Of a stretch of 9,521 bases of DNA, positions 4,805-9,521 are shown in pieces. The notes beneath the pieces were generated by a model. It was not told where the DNA came from, made no database searches, and saw nothing but the letters and a program-made list of their open reading frames with translations. The DNA is from DASQHM01 sp035632095 (lineage in GTDB: Bacteria; Pseudomonadota; Alphaproteobacteria; Ferrovibrionales; Ferrovibrionaceae): positions 1-9,521 of the forward strand of contig DASQHM010000075.1 in the NCBI GenBank assembly GCA_035632095.1, read 5' to 3'. Every line of letters begins with the position of its first letter. Position 1 is the first letter of the stretch. The translations under genes and the position numbers were made by a program.

Positions 4805-6993
4805 CCGCCGGCATACGGCTGCACCCGGGGCACCATGGGCGCCGCACTTCGCGGCGTCGGCGGCTGCGACCAGGGACGCACGCCCCGCCAATCGGCCACG
4901 GTCTCGATCCGCACCGTTCCGTCATCGCGCAGATAGATGGCATGGCCGCCGCGCCGCCACAGATCGAAGCGGTCGACGACGATGCGCGCCGATGAGCAAC
5001 GGCCGCGCACCGGTACGCTTGCCACGACCACGTCGGCGCGGCGGCAGTCTTCCGCCAACGCGGCTTCATCGCGCGGCAACGCAATCAGCAAGTCGTGGGC
5101 GCGGTAGTCGCAACCGAGCGCATCGCAGCGCAACCGGCCATCGTAGCTCTCTCCCAGCGCCGGCCAGGGCGCCGCATCCAGCTGGCCGTCATGGCGGAGC
5201 CACGTTTGTTCGGCGATGCGCGCGCCGCGCGCCGGCGACACCATCAGCCGGTTGTCGGCGGCGCGCACGGCGAGGTATTTGCCTTCGCCGTCGATCAGGA
5301 TATCCGGGCGCGGCGTGATCAGGATCGCCCCGAGCCCAGCCGCCATGGCGAGCACGCCGGCGCGCCGCCACGGCCGGCGCCACAGGCATAGCCAGAGACC
5401 GCCGACGCCGGTCAGCGCCATGCCCCAGAGCGGCAGCGGCGGGAGCAACAGCACCGCGCCCGGAAGTCCGGCGACCCGGCGCGCGATCCAGATCACCAGA
5501 TCGACGCCGAGCCCCATGGGAACCAGGCCGATCCGCTCCAGGCCGAGCGGCATCAGCAGATACGCGACCAGCGCCCACGGCATGACCCAGATGCCGGTGA
5601 GCGGCACCGCCAGCATGTTGCCGAGCAGGCCGTAATCGACAAAACGGTTGAAGTGATAGAGCGCGAAGGGCGCGGTGGCGAAACCGGCGACCAGGGTGGT
5701 CAAGCCGACGCCGATCAAGTGCGAGGCGAGATGCCCGAACCGCCCGTGGCGCGCGCGCCAAGCGCCGAGCGGCCCGCTCGCGACTTCGTACGTGGCGATC
5801 AATGCCACCACCGCGGCGAAGGACATCTGGAAGCTGACGTCGAGCAGGCTTTCCGGCTGCAGCGCCAGAATCAGAAGCGCCGCCCAGGCCACCACGCGCA
5901 TGGAAATGGCCTGCCGGTCCAGCATCACGGCCAGAACCGCGACGGATGTCATGAGGAACGCGCGCTGCGTCGGCACCGTCGCGCCGCTGATGATCAGGTA
6001 GCCGAACGTGCCCAGCAGCGTCGCCCCGGCGGCGATCTTCTTGGTGGGCCAGTTCAGGGCGATGGGCGGGATAGCGGCGAGCAGGAATCGCACGGCGAAA
6101 AAGATTATTCCCGCCACGAACGAAAGGTGCAGGCCGGCGATCACCAGCAGATGCGCAAGGCCGGAATCCTGCATCGCCTTGGTCACGTCGTCCGGAATGG
6201 CCGAGCGGTCCCCGGTCATCAGCGCCGCCGCCAGCGCGCCGGTCGGCCCGGGCAATACCGCTTGCACGCGCGCCATGACCGTTTGGCGCGCGCGATTGAG
6301 CGTCGCCTGGACTTCGCCCGCGAACGTGCTCGCCGCGCCGTGCTGAGGTGGCTCGATCGGCTTCGGCGCGCCAAGGGCGAAACCGACGCCGCCCAGCCGC
6401 TGAAAAAACGCCTGGCGCGGATAGTCGAGCGTGCCCGGCATGGCGGGCGCCGGCGGCGGCAGCAGGCTGGCGCGCAAGCGCACCCAATCGCCGGGATGCA
6501 GCGGCTCGTGCGACGCGGAAGCCGTCACGCGGATCCGCTCGGGCGTCGCGGCCGGCGGTACGCGCTCGATGGCGAGACGGTCGAGCAGCACGCGCTGGCG
6601 CTTGTCCGCGGCGGAAATGTAGACCACGCGCCCGGTGATCAGGGTCGCGCCGGTCGCGCGGACCAGCACCGGCGCCGCCACGGCCGCCGTGCGCGCCTGG
6701 GCCAGCGCGAACCCCGCCGCCGGCGTTGCCACGGCGAGCCCGAGCAGCACGAGCGGCAGGTCGCGCCGGAACACAAGCGCCAGCGCCGCGCCGAGCGCGA
6801 GCCATGCAAGGCCGATCCAGCGCGCCGGCTCGAACGGCAAGGCGAAATAAATCGCGATGCCGAGCCCGAGGCCCGCCGGCAGCCACAACGGCCAGCGGCC
6901 GCGCTCGGCGGCGAACTCGCGCGCCGCCCAAGCCGCCCACGGAAACCTCCGGACCGCCCGTCCGAGCTGCGCCTCTAGTCCGAGCGCGCGCAT
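4801..6993 (-). CDS. comEC: ComEC/Rec2-family DNA uptake channel, inner membrane
   Basis: Polytopic membrane protein of 730 aa expected to carry single-stranded DNA across the inner membrane during natural transformation. Hydrophobic segments near 38-52, 57-75 and 79-100 form the N-terminal membrane part, followed by an OB-like DUF4131 region (about 107-215) with PGTLDYPRQAFFQRLGGVG (186-204). The Competence domain (about 240-530) contains the signatures LMTGDRSAIPDDV (258-270), DSGLAHLLVIAGLHLS (276-291) and ISGATVPTQRAFLM (335-348), then several further membrane helices. The last 170 residues correspond in position to the metallo-beta-lactamase-like domain but lack any HxHxDH; they hold four cysteines (623, 628, 650, 666) and VVDRFDLWRRGGHA (672-685). 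The start is ATG 6993 with GAGGG 3 nt upstream. It is divergent from gltX and converges on the Gfo/Idh gene. Other transformation genes are not in the window, so competence is not demonstrated. Confidence 0.93.
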   Translation of the reverse strand: MRALGLEAQLGRAVRRFPWAAWAAREFAAERGRWPLWLPAGLGLGIAIYFALPFEPARWIGLAWLALGAALALVFRRDLPLVLLGLAVATPAAGFALAQARTAAVAAPVLVRATGATLITGRVVYISAADKRQRVLLDRLAIERVPPAATPERIRVTASASHEPLHPGDWVRLRASLLPPPAPAMPGTLDYPRQAFFQRLGGVGFALGAPKPIEPPQHGAASTFAGEVQATLNRARQTVMARVQAVLPGPTGALAAALMTGDRSAIPDDVTKAMQDSGLAHLLVIAGLHLSFVAGIIFFAVRFLLAAIPPIALNWPTKKIAAGATLLGTFGYLIISGATVPTQRAFLMTSVAVLAVMLDRQAISMRVVAWAALLILALQPESLLDVSFQMSFAAVVALIATYEVASGPLGAWRARHGRFGHLASHLIGVGLTTLVAGFATAPFALYHFNRFVDYGLLGNMLAVPLTGIWVMPWALVAYLLMPLGLERIGLVPMGLGVDLVIWIARRVAGLPGAVLLLPPLPLWGMALTGVGGLWLCLWRRPWRRAGVLAMAAGLGAILITPRPDILIDGEGKYLAVRAADNRLMVSPARGARIAEQTWLRHDGQLDAAPWPALGESYDGRLRCDALGCDYRAHDLLIALPRDEAALAEDCRRADVVVASVPVRGRCSSARIVVDRFDLWRRGGHAIYLRDDGTVRIETVADWRGVRPWSQPPTPRSAAPMVPRVQPYAGG

Positions 6994-7008
6994 GCGCCCT
7001 CGGGGCGC
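6994..7008 (-). promoter_or_regulatory. Inverted repeat directly before the comEC start codon
   Basis: On the comEC strand GCGCCC, a 3-nt loop (CGA) and GGGCGC abut the ATG directly. The six all-GC base pairs would form a stable RNA hairpin that includes the GAGGG used as ribosome-binding site, which could limit ComEC translation. This is a structural inference from the sequence; in GC-rich DNA short repeats also arise by chance. Confidence 0.4.
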
Positions 7009-7027
7009 GTCGAAAGCGCGCCCGCGT

Positions 7028-7033
7028 TATGAT
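7028..7033 (+). promoter_or_regulatory. Possible gltX promoter -10 element
   Basis: TATGAT matches TATAAT in 5 of 6 bases and is the only AT-rich stretch in the 116-bp comEC/gltX divergent region. It lies 76 nt upstream of the gltX ATG. No TTGACA-like -35 is visible 16-18 bp upstream. The same bases read on the minus strand (TATCAT) could serve comEC. A 6-bp stem (GCGGCA 7062-7067, TGCCGC 7074-7079) would lie in the gltX leader. Confidence 0.35.
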
Positions 7034-7109
7034 ACACAGCAGCCTCCCCATATGGCCGCGAGCGGCAGTCTATTGCCGCCGGATCGGCCGAGCAAAGCGT
7101 CAGGTTTGC

Positions 7110-8516
7110 ATGATCGTCACGCGTTTCGCCCCGTCCCCCACCGGCTTCCTGCACATCGGCAGTGCGCGCACGGCCCTATTCAACTGGCTGTTCGCCAGGC
7201 ATCACCGCGGGCGTTTTCTCTTGCGGATCGAAGATACTGATCGCGCACGCTCTACCGACGCCGCCGTGGCTGCAATCTTCGAGGGCTTAACGTGGCTGGG
7301 CCTGGATTGGGACGGCGATGCGCTGTTCCAATTCGCGCGAGCCGAGCGTCACGCCGCGGTGGCGCGAGACCTGCTCGCCGCCGGCAAGGCGTACCATTGC
7401 TTCTGCACCCCGGCCGAACTCGAGGCAATGCGCGAGCAAGCCAAGGCCGAGGGTCGGCCGGTGCGCTACGACGGACGCTGGCGCGATCGCGATCCGAAGG
7501 AAGCGCCGCCCGGCGTCAAGCCCGTGATCCGCTTCAAGGCGCCGCGCGAAGGCGCCACGGTCATTCGCGATCTGGTCCAGGGCGACGTCACCGTGGCGAA
7601 CGAACAGCTCGACGATCTGATCATTCTCCGGGCCGACGGCACGCCCACCTACAACTGGTCCGTGGTGGTCGACGATCATGACATGGGCATCACCCATGTG
7701 ATTCGCGGCGACGATCACCTGACCAATGCGTTCCGCCAGACGCAGCTCTACATCGCCTGCGGCTATTCGTTGCCGCAGTTCGCCCATATCCCGCTCATCC
7801 ATGGACCCGACGGCGCCAAACTGTCGAAGCGCCACGGCGCACTCGGCGTCGAAGCCTATCGCGACATGGGCTACCTGCCCGAGGCGCTCCGCAACTATCT
7901 GCTTCGGCTCGGCTGGAGCCACGGCGACGACGAGATCATCCCGACCGCCCAGGCGATCGAATGGTTCAATCTGGAAAGCGTCGGGCGCTCGCCGTCGCGC
8001 ATGGATTTCGCGAAGTTGGAGCACGTGAACGGCGTCTACATGCGCCAGAGCGCGGATGCATCCTTGGCGGAGGCCGCGGCGCCTTTCCTGGCCAAGGTGG
8101 CCGGCCGGGCGCTCACCGAAATGGACCTGGCCAAATTCGCCGCCGCCATGCCGAGTCTGAAGGAGCGCACCAAGACCCTTGTCGAACTGGCTGAAAACGC
8201 CGGGTTCATCGTGGCGACCCGCCCGATAGAGCCTATCGAAGCCGCCGCCAAGCAGCTTGGGCCGGAAGCGGTGCCGATCCTGCGGCAGCTACGGGAACGG
8301 CTGAGCACCGTCGACCCCTGGTCTGCGGCCGCTACGGAAGCCGCCGTCCGCGCCTTGACCGAACAAACCGGGCTCAAATTGGGCAAGGTGGCCCAGCCCT
8401 TGCGGGCCGCCATGACCGGGCGCACGGTCTCGCCGCCGGTGTTCGATGTGCTCGCCGTCCTCGGGCGTGAGGAAAGTTTGGGCAGACTGGACGATGCTAT
8501 ACGGCGCCTTAACTAA
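7110..8516 (+). CDS. gltX: Glutamate--tRNA ligase (GluRS)
   Basis: Charges tRNA-Glu with glutamate in the cytoplasm, class I aminoacyl-tRNA synthetase, 468 aa (usual 440-500). The catalytic Rossmann domain starts TRFAPSPTGFLHIGSART (4-21), with HIGS as the HIGH motif and FLLRIEDTD (36-44) for substrate binding; RGDDHLTN (199-206) and the KMSKS equivalent KLSKRHG (237-243) follow. The helical anticodon-binding part runs from about 320 to the end. CFC (97-99) resembles the first half of the E. coli zinc site, but the partner region reads YDGRWRDRD (120-128) without cysteine, so zinc is unlikely. ATG 7110 has CAGG 5 nt upstream and sits just before the family N-terminus. An in-frame ATG at 7029 would add 27 unconserved residues and is rejected. 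Whether it also charges tRNA-Gln (non-discriminating, with GatCAB) cannot be judged. Confidence 0.97.
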   Translation: MIVTRFAPSPTGFLHIGSARTALFNWLFARHHRGRFLLRIEDTDRARSTDAAVAAIFEGLTWLGLDWDGDALFQFARAERHAAVARDLLAAGKAYHCFCTPAELEAMREQAKAEGRPVRYDGRWRDRDPKEAPPGVKPVIRFKAPREGATVIRDLVQGDVTVANEQLDDLIILRADGTPTYNWSVVVDDHDMGITHVIRGDDHLTNAFRQTQLYIACGYSLPQFAHIPLIHGPDGAKLSKRHGALGVEAYRDMGYLPEALRNYLLRLGWSHGDDEIIPTAQAIEWFNLESVGRSPSRMDFAKLEHVNGVYMRQSADASLAEAAAPFLAKVAGRALTEMDLAKFAAAMPSLKERTKTLVELAENAGFIVATRPIEPIEAAAKQLGPEAVPILRQLRERLSTVDPWSAAATEAAVRALTEQTGLKLGKVAQPLRAAMTGRTVSPPVFDVLAVLGREESLGRLDDAIRRLN

Positions 8517-8529
8517 TTGGCATGCAGCC

Positions 8530-8559
8530 TTAACATCGCCGAGGCGGGCGGTTTATACT
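8530..8559 (+). promoter_or_regulatory. gltA promoter (sigma70-like)
   Basis: TTAACA (8530-8535) matches -35 TTGACA in 5 of 6 bases; after 18 bp, TATACT (8554-8559) matches -10 in 5 of 6. The predicted transcript start is near 8566, about 50 nt before the ATG at 8618, with AAAGGA (8605-8610) as ribosome-binding site. This makes gltA independently transcribed from gltX, whose stop is 101 nt upstream. It is the best promoter match in the window by eye. Confidence 0.65.
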
Positions 8560-8617
8560 GCACCGCAACCGAAACCATCTTGCGGCGCGACATGGCGCCC
8601 CGCGAAAGGATAAGAGG

Positions 8618-9521
<904 letters not shown>

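Noticed and set aside
5653..6978. Long open frame of 441 codons on the plus strand opposite comEC
   Set aside because: Its translation is rich in Arg, Gly, His and Gln with no domain signatures, and it lies fully antisense to a clear ComEC protein. Long antisense frames are expected in GC-rich DNA.
5189..7051. Open frame of 620 codons on the minus strand, in another frame of comEC
   Set aside because: Out-of-frame shadow of comEC with Arg/Ala/Gly-rich low-complexity translation and no recognisable motifs.
7029..7109. Upstream in-frame ATG for gltX adding 27 residues
   Set aside because: It overlaps the TATGAT promoter-like element, and GluRS proteins normally begin a few residues before the RFAPSPTG motif, as with ATG 7110.
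8584..8599. GGCGC / GCGCC inverted repeat in the gltA leader
   Set aside because: Only 5 bp with a 6-nt loop in GC-rich DNA, no U-run for a terminator, and it does not cover the AAAGGA ribosome-binding site.

Overview
The window is a high-GC, gene-dense chromosomal segment with the gene order trpC-moaC-moeA / lexA / comEC / gltX-gltA. From general knowledge, this is a familiar housekeeping neighbourhood of Alphaproteobacteria. The direct-repeat SOS box GAAC-N7-GAAC (GTTC-N7-GTTC on the other strand) in front of lexA is the LexA-binding type of that class and supports the assignment. I cannot place the organism more precisely. No tRNA, rRNA, CRISPR array, insertion sequence or phage gene was seen.

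Layout. Positions 1-2120 (+) hold a tightly packed operon tail: the 3' half of trpC (tryptophan synthesis), then moaC and moeA (molybdenum cofactor synthesis), joined by overlapping stop and start codons (ATGA, TGATG). Converging on moeA with a 6-nt gap is a class I SAM-dependent methyltransferase (2127-2936, -). A 150-bp divergent control region (2937-3086) separates it from lexA and holds a 12-bp perfect palindrome, a sigma70-like promoter and the SOS operator. lexA (3087-3782, +) is followed after 14 nt by a Gfo/Idh/MocA-type Rossmann protein (3797-4804, +), probably on the same mRNA. comEC (4801-6993, -) converges on it so closely that the two stop codons share one CTAG. A 116-bp divergent region (6994-7109) leads to gltX (7110-8516, +). 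A 101-bp spacer with a good promoter then leads to gltA (8618 to the window end, +).

How the genes work together. The window holds three independent groups. The first is anabolic (Trp, then MoCo). The second is the SOS repressor with a probable co-transcribed passenger gene. The third is core metabolism and translation (GluRS, citrate synthase). ComEC is the inner-membrane DNA channel for transformation.

The main anomalies are: (1) gltA has an in-frame TAG at codon 126, followed by at least 175 further well-conserved citrate synthase codons in the same frame; (2) the Gfo/Idh-like protein lacks the canonical catalytic Lys, Asp and His; (3) the lexA operator appears to be a double site, with a canonical SOS box facing a one-mismatch copy as an imperfect 40-bp dyad; (4) ComEC ends in a Cys-containing domain without a metallo-beta-lactamase metal motif. 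I found no convincing novel multi-gene system.
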